Assembly (NCBI GenBank): GCA_002304945.1
Contig: DBPQ01000135.1
Coordinates: forward strand, 2,521 to 37,039
Origin: Actinomycetales bacterium UBA1416
GTDB taxonomy: Bacteria; Actinomycetota; Actinomycetes; Actinomycetales; Actinomycetaceae
Reading direction: 5' to 3'
DNA: 34,519 bases
In this document: positions 1-6,802 of the stretch, in pieces
Layout: every line of letters begins with the position of its first letter
Position numbering within the stretch: position 1 is the stretch's first letter
Translations under genes and position numbers: made by a program
Notes under the pieces: model-generated
What the model was told of the DNA's origin: nothing
Seen by the model: the letters and a program-made list of their open reading frames with translations, nothing else
Databases searched by the model: none

Positions 1-1
1 C

Positions 2-637
2 CGCGGCTCCGTCCAGCGGGTGGCCCGGTCCTTCCTCGGCCAGATCATGACCACGAGCCCCTGCGCCATGTGCCAGGGCCACGGCACCATCATCGAGCAC
101 CCCTGCACCGAGTGCTCCGGGGACGGCCGCGTCCGGACCCGCCGCACCATCTCCGTCGAGGTCCCGGCCGGGGTCGAGAGCGGGGCGCGGCTCCGGATGC
201 CCGGCGCCGGCGAGGTGGGCCCCGGGGCCGGTCCGGCGGGTGACCTCCACGTCGAGTTCCGCATCAAGCCGCACGAGCGTTTCACCCGGCGGGGCGACGA
301 CCTGCTCTGCGCCGTCCAGGTTCCCATGACCGCGGCCGCGCTCGGCACGGTGCTCACGATCGACACCTTCGACGGCCCCCGTGACGTCACCATCAGGCCC
401 GGAACGCAACCCGGCCACACCGAGGTCCTAAAGGGGCTCGGCGTCACCCGGCTCTACCACCACGCGCGCGGTGACCTGAAGGTGTTCGTCGACGTCGAGA
501 TGCCCGCCAAGCTGGACGAGCGCCAGCGCCAGCTCCTCGCCGAGCTCGCGGCTCTCCGCGGCGAGGAACGCGTCGAGGGCCGCGTCAGCGCCGGGACCGG
601 GGTCTTCTCCCGCCTGAAGGAGAAGATCGGCCTGTGA
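2..637 (+). CDS. dnaJ: Chaperone protein DnaJ, C-terminal part (gene enters from left edge)
   Basis: DnaJ is the J-domain co-chaperone that delivers unfolded clients to DnaK and stimulates its ATPase. Only the last 211 codons lie in the window; the frame is open to base 2, so the J domain and Gly/Phe linker are upstream. Visible are the last two of the four CXXCXGXG zinc repeats (CAMCQGHG and CTECSGDG) and the substrate-binding beta domains, with the family motif GDLHVEFRIKPHERFTRRGDDL. The stop overlaps the rsmE start (GTGA, 634-637). A dnaJ immediately upstream of rsmE is the usual place of the actinobacterial dnaJ2 gene, normally preceded by hrcA, so HrcA control upstream of the window is likely but not visible. 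Confidence 0.95.
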   Translation, partial: RGSVQRVARSFLGQIMTTSPCAMCQGHGTIIEHPCTECSGDGRVRTRRTISVEVPAGVESGARLRMPGAGEVGPGAGPAGDLHVEFRIKPHERFTRRGDDLLCAVQVPMTAAALGTVLTIDTFDGPRDVTIRPGTQPGHTEVLKGLGVTRLYHHARGDLKVFVDVEMPAKLDERQRQLLAELAALRGEERVEGRVSAGTGVFSRLKEKIGL

Positions 638-1416
638 CCAACCCGGTCTTCCTGGCCGAGCAGATCCCGGACGACGCCCGCTCCTGGACCCTGGACGGCG
701 AGGAGGCCCATCACGCGCGCGTGATGCGCCTCGCCCCCGGGGAGGGCATCGACGTCGTCGACGGCCGCGGCACGCGGCTCCGCGGCACCGTCCGCGCCGT
801 CTTGGGCGACGCCGTGCAGATCGACGTCCTGTCCGTCACCCACGAGGGCGACGACGCCGAGATCGTCCTCGTCCAGGCCCTCGCCAAGGGCGGCCGGGAC
901 GAGGACGCCATCGAGATGGCCACCGAGGTGGGGGCCGACGCCGTCGTGCCATGGCAGGCCGAGCGCTCGATCGCCCAGTGGCCGCCTGCGAGGGCGGCGC
1001 GATCCGCCGCGAGGTGGGAGGCCCGGCTGCGGGCCGCGGCGAAGCAGTCACGCCGCTCGCGCGTCCCCGCGCTCCTCCCGCTGCACGACTCGCGTGCCCT
1101 GGCCCGTTTCGTCGCCGAGACCGCCGCCGCAGGAGGTGCCGCCCTCGTCCTCCACGAGGCGGCGGACGCCCCTCTCCACCGGGTCGACCTCCCCACCACG
1201 GGCCGTGTGCTCCTCGTCGTGGGACCCGAGGGCGGGATCACCCCGCGCGAGCTGGAGGCGTTCACCGCCGCCGGCGCGGTCGCCGTCGTCGCCGGGCCGC
1301 ACGTGATGCGCTCCGGCACGGCCGGGCCCGTCGCCGTCTCCCACGTCGCCCGGGCCCTCGGGCGCTGGGACGCCGCCGGTACGATGGAGGAATCCGCACC
1401 CGAAAGGCCCGCATGA
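634..1416 (+). CDS. rsmE: 16S rRNA (uracil1498-N3)-methyltransferase RsmE
   Basis: RsmE methylates N3 of U1498 in helix 44 of 16S rRNA in the assembled 30S subunit, using S-adenosylmethionine. The 260-residue length is normal. The N-terminal PUA-like part contains EEAHHARVMR (about residues 23-32). The SPOUT domain shows KQSRRSRVP (about 137-145) and the SAM-binding knot VVGPEGGITPRE (about 195-206), then MRSGTAG (225-231) where most relatives read LRTETA. The GTG start at 634 overlaps the dnaJ stop, with AAGGAG at 617-622 as a distant Shine-Dalgarno. Its stop overlaps the phoH start by ATGA. It is co-transcribed with ribosome-maturation genes. Confidence 0.95.
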   Translation: MTNPVFLAEQIPDDARSWTLDGEEAHHARVMRLAPGEGIDVVDGRGTRLRGTVRAVLGDAVQIDVLSVTHEGDDAEIVLVQALAKGGRDEDAIEMATEVGADAVVPWQAERSIAQWPPARAARSAARWEARLRAAAKQSRRSRVPALLPLHDSRALARFVAETAAAGGAALVLHEAADAPLHRVDLPTTGRVLLVVGPEGGITPRELEAFTAAGAVAVVAGPHVMRSGTAGPVAVSHVARALGRWDAAGTMEESAPERPA

Positions 1417-2417
1417 CCTCCTCCGAATCCGTCACCTACCGGGTGACCATCCCCGACGATGTCCATCCCGTGACGTTGTTCGGCCGGCAGGACGAGGTGC
1501 TCCGGGCGGTCGAGCGCGGCTTCCGCAGGGTCGAGATCCACGCCCGGGGGAACATCGTGACCCTCACCGGACCCGTCGGGGACGTCACGCTCGCCCAACG
1601 CCTCCTCGAGGAACTCATCCAGGTCACGCGGGCGGGCGCCCCACTTGGGGTCGACGCCGTCGAGCGGGCCGTCTCGATGCTCACCGTCCACGCCGCGAGC
1701 CCGGCGCACGTCCTGACCACCGACATCGTCTCGTCCCGCGGCCGCACCATCCGGCCGAAGACCATCGGGCAGAAGGCCTACGTCGACGCCATCGACGCCA
1801 ACACGATCGTCTTCGGCATCGGCCCGGCGGGCACGGGCAAGACCTACCTCGCCATGGCGAAGGCGGTGCACGCCCTCCAGTCCAAGCAGGTGAACCGCAT
1901 CGTCCTCACCCGCCCGGCCGTGGAGGCCGGCGAGCGGCTCGGGTTCCTGCCCGGCACCCTCTCGGAGAAGATCGACCCGTACCTCCGGCCCCTCTACGAC
2001 GCGCTCCACGACATGATCGACCCGGACTCGATCCCCAAGCTCATGGCCGCAGGGACCATCGAGGTCGCCCCGCTCGCCTACATGCGCGGCCGCACCCTCA
2101 ACGACGCGTTCATCATCCTCGACGAGGCGCAGAACACCTCGGCCGAACAGATGAAGATGTTCCTCACCCGGCTCGGCTTCGGATCCAAGGTGGTCGTCAC
2201 CGGCGATGTCACCCAGGTCGACCTCCCCGGCGGGGTCCGCTCCGGCCTGCGCGTGGTCCAGGAGATCCTCACGGGGATCGACGACGTCGCCTTCTGCCGC
2301 CTCACGAGCGCGGACGTCGTGCGTCACCGCCTGGTCGGCGAGATCATCGACGCCTACGAGCGGTGGGACGTCCGCCAGGAGCGGCCCGCCCACCTGCGGC
2401 GGGAGGAGCGCGCGTGA
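1413..2417 (+). CDS. phoH: PhoH family ATPase
   Basis: A PhoH/PhoL-type P-loop ATPase of 334 residues. The family has been tied to RNA handling and phosphate stress, and its constant linkage to ybeY suggests a role in RNA or ribosome quality control; the exact substrate is unsettled. The sequence shows a short N-terminal KH-like region, Walker A GPAGTGKT (137-144), Walker B with ILDEAQN (about 236-242) and the sensor VVTGDVTQVDLP. The frame is open far upstream, but ATG 1413 is chosen because it forms an ATGA overlap with rsmE and has GAAAGG at 1402-1407. Its own stop overlaps the ybeY GTG. Confidence 0.94.
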   Translation: MTSSESVTYRVTIPDDVHPVTLFGRQDEVLRAVERGFRRVEIHARGNIVTLTGPVGDVTLAQRLLEELIQVTRAGAPLGVDAVERAVSMLTVHAASPAHVLTTDIVSSRGRTIRPKTIGQKAYVDAIDANTIVFGIGPAGTGKTYLAMAKAVHALQSKQVNRIVLTRPAVEAGERLGFLPGTLSEKIDPYLRPLYDALHDMIDPDSIPKLMAAGTIEVAPLAYMRGRTLNDAFIILDEAQNTSAEQMKMFLTRLGFGSKVVVTGDVTQVDLPGGVRSGLRVVQEILTGIDDVAFCRLTSADVVRHRLVGEIIDAYERWDVRQERPAHLRREERA

Positions 2418-2866
2418 GCACCGAGATCAACAACGAGACCTCCTGGGAGATCGACGGCGAGGAGTTCGCCGCGCTCGCGCGCTTCGTCCTCGAACAGCTC
2501 CACGTCCACCCCCAGGCCGAGCTGTCCCTGCTCTTCGTCTCCGCGGACGTCATGGCCGAGCTCCACGAGCGCTGGATGGACCTGACCGGACCCACCGACG
2601 TCATGAGCTTCCCCATGGATGAGCTGCGACCCGGGCGTGACGGTGAGGAGCCGGACCCCGGCATCCTCGGGGACATCGTGATCTGCCCGGAGGTGGCCGC
2701 CGAGCAGGCCCGCCAGGCGGGCCACTCGACGGTGGAGGAGATGCTGCTGCTCACCGTCCACGGCATCCTCCACCTGCTGGGCTTCGACCACGCCGAACCG
2801 GAGGAGGAGAAGGAGATGTTCGCCCTGCAGCGGCAGCTCCTGCTGACCTTCCTGGCGAACCGCTGA
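2414..2866 (+). CDS. ybeY: Endoribonuclease / rRNA maturation factor YbeY
   Basis: YbeY is a single-strand-specific, metal-dependent endoribonuclease needed for 16S rRNA 3' maturation and late 30S quality control. The 150-residue protein carries the diagnostic zinc motif HGILHLLGFDH (three His) followed by an acidic tail, and the family sequence TDVMSFPMDE in the middle. The GTG start at 2414 is supported by GGGAGGAG at 2400-2407 and by its overlap with the phoH stop. Its stop shares one base with the next ATG. The order phoH-ybeY-CBS protein-era is the classic operon. Confidence 0.94.
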   Translation: MSTEINNETSWEIDGEEFAALARFVLEQLHVHPQAELSLLFVSADVMAELHERWMDLTGPTDVMSFPMDELRPGRDGEEPDPGILGDIVICPEVAAEQARQAGHSTVEEMLLLTVHGILHLLGFDHAEPEEEKEMFALQRQLLLTFLANR

Positions 2867-4152
2867 TGGACGGGATGATCGACCAGGTCCCCGAGATCCT
2901 GCTCGGCGTCCTCGCCGTCCTCGGGATCGCGCTCGGGGCGCTCCTGTCGGCCGCCGAGTCCGCCCTCCAGCGGATCACCCGCGCCGCCGTCGCCGAGATG
3001 CGGCAGGAGGGCCGGCGCCGGGCCGACGCCGTCGACCGTGTCGTCGCCGACCGCCAGGCCGCCCTGACCGCCGTCTCCTTCGCCCGCGTGCTGGCCGAGA
3101 TGGTCGCGGCGGTGTGCCTCACCCTCCTGGTCGCCGACCTGCTGCCCCGCTGGTGGCAGGTGCTGCTGGTGGCCGTCGCGATCTCGGCGCTCCTCGTCAC
3201 CCTCGTCGTCGGGCTCTCCCCGCGCGAGCTCGGCCGCCGCCATCCCGAGGACGTGCTCCACGCCCTCTCCGGCGTCGTCCTGGGCCTCACGGTCCTCGCC
3301 CGGCCGGTGACGGCGGTCGCGGCGCGGATGCGGCGGGGCAACGGGCGCACCGAGCTCGAGGAGCGCGAGGAGGCGGCAGAGGACCTGCGGGACATGGTGG
3401 ACCTCGTGTCCGAGAGCGAGCAGATCGAGGAGGACGAGCGCACGATGCTGCACTCCGTCTTCGAACTCGGCCGCACCCTGACCCGGGAGGTGATGGTGCC
3501 ACGCACCGACATGATCACCGTGACCCTGGACACTCCGCTCGAGAAGGCCCTCGCCCTGTTCGTCCGCTCCGGCTTCTCCCGGGTGCCGGTCATCGGGGAC
3601 GGCGTGGATGACATGCGGGGCATGCTCTACCTGAAGGACGCCCTGCGGGCCACCCGCCGCACCGGAGATGCCGATCTCAGCGCCGCCGACGTGATGCGTC
3701 CCGTCCGGTTCGTGCCCGAGATGAAGCTGGTCGACGACCTGCTCCGCGAGATGCAGGCGGAGTCCTCCCATATCGCAGTCGTCATCGACGAGTACGGCGG
3801 GGTGGCCGGGCTCGTCACGATCGAGGACCTCCTCGAGGAACTCGTCGGGGAGCTGCAGGACGAGCACGACGCCGACCTGCCCGAGATCGAGGACCTCGGG
3901 GAGGGCACCTTCCGCATCCCCGCCCGCATGGCCGTCGACGAGCTCGGCGACCTGTTCGACATGGAGATCGACGACGACGACGTGGACACGGCCGGTGGCC
4001 TGCTCGCCAAGGCCCTCGGCAAGGTGCCGATCGAGGGAGCCGAGGCGGACGTGCTCGGTCTCCACCTGGTCGCCGAGCGTGCCGACGGCCGCCGCCGGCA
4101 GATCTCGACCATGCTGGCCTCCCGGGCCCCCGAGGACGAGGAGCAGACATGA
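2866..4152 (+). CDS. CNNM/CorC-type membrane protein with CBS pair (hemolysin C family)
   Basis: An integral membrane protein of 428 residues in the CNNM/CorC family, implicated in Mg2+/Co2+ export or homeostasis; older annotations call it hemolysin C. Residues about 1-150 form the transmembrane DUF21/CNNM region with hydrophobic stretches near 10-30, 65-88 and 95-115. The motif REVMVPRTDMITV (about 203-215) opens the CBS pair (about 205-330), which binds adenine nucleotides in relatives. The C-terminal CorC_HlyC domain follows (about 345-420). ATG 2866 overlaps the ybeY stop (TGATG). It lies between ybeY and era, where such genes are found in most actinobacteria. Transport itself is inferred from the family. 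Confidence 0.9.
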   Translation: MDGMIDQVPEILLGVLAVLGIALGALLSAAESALQRITRAAVAEMRQEGRRRADAVDRVVADRQAALTAVSFARVLAEMVAAVCLTLLVADLLPRWWQVLLVAVAISALLVTLVVGLSPRELGRRHPEDVLHALSGVVLGLTVLARPVTAVAARMRRGNGRTELEEREEAAEDLRDMVDLVSESEQIEEDERTMLHSVFELGRTLTREVMVPRTDMITVTLDTPLEKALALFVRSGFSRVPVIGDGVDDMRGMLYLKDALRATRRTGDADLSAADVMRPVRFVPEMKLVDDLLREMQAESSHIAVVIDEYGGVAGLVTIEDLLEELVGELQDEHDADLPEIEDLGEGTFRIPARMAVDELGDLFDMEIDDDDVDTAGGLLAKALGKVPIEGAEADVLGLHLVAERADGRRRQISTMLASRAPEDEEQT

Positions 4153-5120
4153 ACTTCCCGGACGACGACGCCCTGACGGCCGGTGAGGCCGCACTGGACC
4201 CGGCGCTCCTCGCGCACACGTGGCCGGAGGACTTCCGGGCGGGGTTCGTGGCGGTGGTGGGACGGCCGAACGCCGGCAAGTCGACCCTCACGAACGCCCT
4301 CGTGGGCGCCAAGGTGGCGATCACCTCCGGGCGGCCCGAGACCACCCGCCACACGGTGCGCGGCGTCGTGCACCGGGAGGATGCGCAGCTCGTCCTCGTC
4401 GACACCCCCGGCCTCCACCGGCCCCGGACGCTGCTCGGCGAGCGGCTCAACGAGATGGTGCACGAGGCGCTCGCGGACGTCGACGCCGTCGTCGTGTGCC
4501 TGCCCGCGAACGAGGAGGTGGGGCCCGGCGACCGGTTCATCACCTCGCACGCCTTCGCGTCCCGTGCCCCGGTGGTGGCGGCGGTCACGAAGTCGGACAC
4601 CGTGCCGCGCGCGGCGCTCGCGGAGAAGCTGCTCGAGGTCTCCCAGCTGGGGGACCTCGCCGCCCTGGTGCCGGTCTCCGGCACCACCGGCGCCCAGGTG
4701 GCGGAGCTGGCCGATGTGCTCGTCGGCCTCCTGCCCCTCTCGCCCCCGCTGTACCCGGTGGGGGCCGTGACCGACGAGCCCGACGACGTGATGGTGGCCG
4801 AGCTCGTGCGCGAGGCGGCCCTTGAGGGCGTGCGCGACGAGCTGCCCCACTCGCTGGCGGTCGCGGTGGAGGAGATGGTGGAGCGGGAGGGCAGGAACGG
4901 GAAGCGGACCCTGGCGATCCACGTGAACGTGTACGTGGAGCGGGAGAGCCAGAAGGCGATCGTGATCGGGCGCGGCGGCGGGCGGCTGCGCGACGTCGGT
5001 ACGCGGGCGCGCCGCGAGATCGAGGAACTCCTCGGGAGGCCGGTGTTCCTCGACCTCCACGTCAAGGTGGCGAAGGACTGGCAGCGTGACCCGAAGCAAC
5101 TCGGCCGGCTCGGGTTCTAG
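4149..5120 (+). CDS. era: Ribosome-assembly GTPase Era
   Basis: Era binds GTP and the 3' end of 16S rRNA and acts as a 30S assembly checkpoint at the membrane/ribosome. Motifs are all present: G1 GRPNAGKST (38-46), G2 in the ETTRH segment, G3 DTPG (85-88), G4 TKSD (147-150), and a C-terminal KH domain with VIGRGGGRLR near residue 272. The protein has 323 residues with an N-terminal extension of about 30 residues before the G domain, common in actinobacteria. ATG 4149 overlaps the preceding stop (ATGA), with GAGGAG at 4139-4144 just upstream. Era ends the ribosome-maturation operon. Confidence 0.96.
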   Translation: MNFPDDDALTAGEAALDPALLAHTWPEDFRAGFVAVVGRPNAGKSTLTNALVGAKVAITSGRPETTRHTVRGVVHREDAQLVLVDTPGLHRPRTLLGERLNEMVHEALADVDAVVVCLPANEEVGPGDRFITSHAFASRAPVVAAVTKSDTVPRAALAEKLLEVSQLGDLAALVPVSGTTGAQVAELADVLVGLLPLSPPLYPVGAVTDEPDDVMVAELVREAALEGVRDELPHSLAVAVEEMVEREGRNGKRTLAIHVNVYVERESQKAIVIGRGGGRLRDVGTRARREIEELLGRPVFLDLHVKVAKDWQRDPKQLGRLGF

Positions 5121-5130
5121 GAGGCGGCGC

Positions 5131-6639
5131 GTGAGGAGGCACCTGTGGGTGGGGCTCGCCCTCACCCTCGTGATCTCGGCCGTCGGGGCCGTGGCCGGCC
5201 CGGCGTGGAAGCCCCGGGTGGTGGACTCACCCCTGACCTCGGAGAGCCCCGACACGACGATCGGGTCGGATGCCACCACCACCCCGGTCGGCACCTTCGG
5301 GATCAGCAGCGAGCTGCACGAGATCGAGCTCGCGTCCGGCATCTCCGTGACCGTCCAGGTCCGTCGGCCGGTCGGTGCCACCGGCGACCGCCCGGCCGTC
5401 GTCTTCCTCCACGGTGCCGGAACCGCCACCCACGAGGGCTTCCCCCTGCAGGCGGAGCAGCTCGCCTCGGCGGGCGTGGTCACGTTGGTGCCCGACAAGC
5501 GGATGGACACCTACACCACCGCCCGCCGCAGCTACGTGGGCATGGCGGCCGACTACCAGCGCACCGTGGAGCTCGCCCGGACCCTGCCGGGCATCGAGGG
5601 CGTGGGCCTCTACGCCGAGTCGGAGGGGGCCTACGTCGCGCCGATCATGGCCGCCGAGGACCCGGGCACGGCCTTCGTGGTGCTCGTGGCGGCGCCCATC
5701 GTCACGCCCCGCGAGCAGGGGGCGTTCGCCACGGACTCCTACCTCCGCAACGTGCGCGTCCCCTCGGCCCTCTACCGGGTGATTCCCCGCGCCCTCGGGG
5801 CGCGTCTTCCCCTCGGGGGCATCGACTACGTCGACTTCGACCCCCAGCCGTACCACCAGCGGATGGGCCAGCCGACGCTCCTCGTGCACGGCACGGGGGA
5901 CGCCGCCATGCCGATCGTGGAGGGCGCCGAGCAGCTGATCGCCGACCTGGCGGTCGCCGGGAACGACCAGTGGACCGTCCGGTACTACGCCGGGGCCAAC
6001 CACGGCATCAAGATCGGCGACTCCCTCGCCCCGGGCTTCGCCGACGACCTGGCCCGTTGGATCCAGGGCCTGCCTGCGACGGCGACGGCGGAACCCCGGA
6101 TCGCGGGCGACCAGCCCGTGCAGCGGCACGGTGCCGATCCGGTCCCCGCACCCCACTGGTTCGCCAGCGGCAACGCGATCCTCGTCGGCTTCGCCGTTCC
6201 CCTGGGGCTGCTGGTGGTCGGGCCCGTCTCCTACGCCGTCGCCGCCGTGGCCCGCCGGGTCCGGGGCCGGGGGCCCCTGCCCGCCACCATGGCGCCGGGA
6301 GTGGGGCGGTGGCTCGCGGCGAGTGCGCTGGGCGTCACGGGAACGTGGGTGGTGTTCGCCGGCTACATCCGGCAGGTCGCGGACTACGCCTTCAACTACC
6401 GCTCCAACGTCCTGTTCACCTACGGGGCGTTCGCCACCGAATGGGTGCTCGCCCTCGGCACCACGGTTCTGCTCGCCGGTGCGGGCATCCGGGTGTGGGA
6501 GCAGCACCGGGCCGGCGTGCGGCTCTCCGGGCCCGCGGCGATCACCACGGGCGGGACCCTGGCCGGCGTGTTCGGCCTCCTCGTGGTGGCGGCCTACTGG
6601 AGCGGGTTCCCGGACCTGTTCGGGCGCTGGATCAGCTGA
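5131..6639 (+). CDS. Membrane-anchored alpha/beta hydrolase with C-terminal transmembrane domain
   Basis: A 502-residue protein joining an alpha/beta-hydrolase to a membrane domain. GTG 5131 is chosen because GGAGG sits at 5120-5124; the frame also allows a start inside era (5086). Residues about 5-25 are hydrophobic (signal anchor). The hydrolase part has an oxyanion-type FLHGAG segment, a nucleophile elbow YAESEG near residue 163 (Ala-x-Ser-x-Gly rather than Gly-x-Ser-x-Gly), HGTGDAAMP with a likely acid near 255, and NHGIK with a likely catalytic His near 290. The C-terminal 160 residues hold about four transmembrane segments (near 350-370, 392-412, 425-455, 472-492). The catalytic domain would face outward. 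Substrate unknown; it may be an acyl esterase or peptidase. It starts 10 bases after era and may be co-transcribed. Confidence 0.75.
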   Translation: MRRHLWVGLALTLVISAVGAVAGPAWKPRVVDSPLTSESPDTTIGSDATTTPVGTFGISSELHEIELASGISVTVQVRRPVGATGDRPAVVFLHGAGTATHEGFPLQAEQLASAGVVTLVPDKRMDTYTTARRSYVGMAADYQRTVELARTLPGIEGVGLYAESEGAYVAPIMAAEDPGTAFVVLVAAPIVTPREQGAFATDSYLRNVRVPSALYRVIPRALGARLPLGGIDYVDFDPQPYHQRMGQPTLLVHGTGDAAMPIVEGAEQLIADLAVAGNDQWTVRYYAGANHGIKIGDSLAPGFADDLARWIQGLPATATAEPRIAGDQPVQRHGADPVPAPHWFASGNAILVGFAVPLGLLVVGPVSYAVAAVARRVRGRGPLPATMAPGVGRWLAASALGVTGTWVVFAGYIRQVADYAFNYRSNVLFTYGAFATEWVLALGTTVLLAGAGIRVWEQHRAGVRLSGPAAITTGGTLAGVFGLLVVAAYWSGFPDLFGRWIS

Positions 6640-6652
6640 CCGGTGGACGGAG

Positions 6653-6682
6653 TTCGACCGGGTGCGTCAAGCGCGCTACCCT
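6653..6682 (+). promoter_or_regulatory. Predicted leuA promoter (leaderless leader peptide)
   Basis: A -35-like TTCGAC (6653-6658), an 18-base spacer and a -10 TACCCT (6677-6682). The predicted transcription start is at about 6689-6690, which is the A of the leader peptide ATG (6690), so the leader peptide would be read without a 5' untranslated region. Assigned by eye only. Confidence 0.5.
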
Positions 6683-6689
6683 GCCGTAC

Positions 6690-6737
6690 ATGAACGCGGT
6701 GGTCCTCCTCCTTCCACGCCGCGGCGGGGCCCACTGA
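6690..6737 (+). CDS. Candidate leuA leader peptide (15 codons, Val-Val-Leu-Leu-Leu)
   Basis: A short ORF reading MNAVVLLLPRRGGAH and stop. Codons 4-8 are GTG GTC CTC CTC CTT, so five branched-chain residues in a row, as expected of a leader peptide that senses charged tRNA-Leu (and possibly tRNA-Val). The start lies 7 bases after a -10 box, so it would be leaderless. The Leu codons (6705-6713) end just before the 5' arm of a pseudoknot stem (6715-6723), and the stop codon (6735-6737) abuts the second stem's 5' arm (6738-6744). It ends 65 bases before leuA. Confidence 0.6.
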   Translation: MNAVVLLLPRRGGAH

Positions 6738-6773
6738 GGCCGGCTCCTCGTCGCGGCGTGAGCCATGCCGGCC
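6715..6773 (+). promoter_or_regulatory. H-type pseudoknot in the leuA leader (LEU-element-like attenuator)
   Basis: Two perfect stems interlock. Stem 1 is CACGCCGCG (6715-6723) with CGCGGCGTG (6752-6760). Stem 2 is GGCCGGC (6738-6744), inside the stem 1 loop, with GCCGGCC (6767-6773) downstream. A conserved pseudoknot named the LEU element has been described upstream of leuA in many Actinobacteria by comparative genomics, and this fits that description. Infer that a ribosome stalled on the Leu codons would cover stem 1's 5' arm and change folding, exposing or hiding the leuA ribosome-binding site at 6790-6796. Confidence 0.6.
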
Positions 6774-6802
6774 GCAAGGCTCAAACCCCGGAGGAACCTG
6801 CA

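Noticed and set aside
1380..1385. TACGAT as an internal promoter for phoH within rsmE
   Set aside because: No -35 at proper distance, and no start codon at leaderless spacing; phoH is already coupled to rsmE.
711..2393. Minus-strand open frame opposite rsmE and phoH
   Set aside because: Antisense shadow of well-identified genes with no domain signature.
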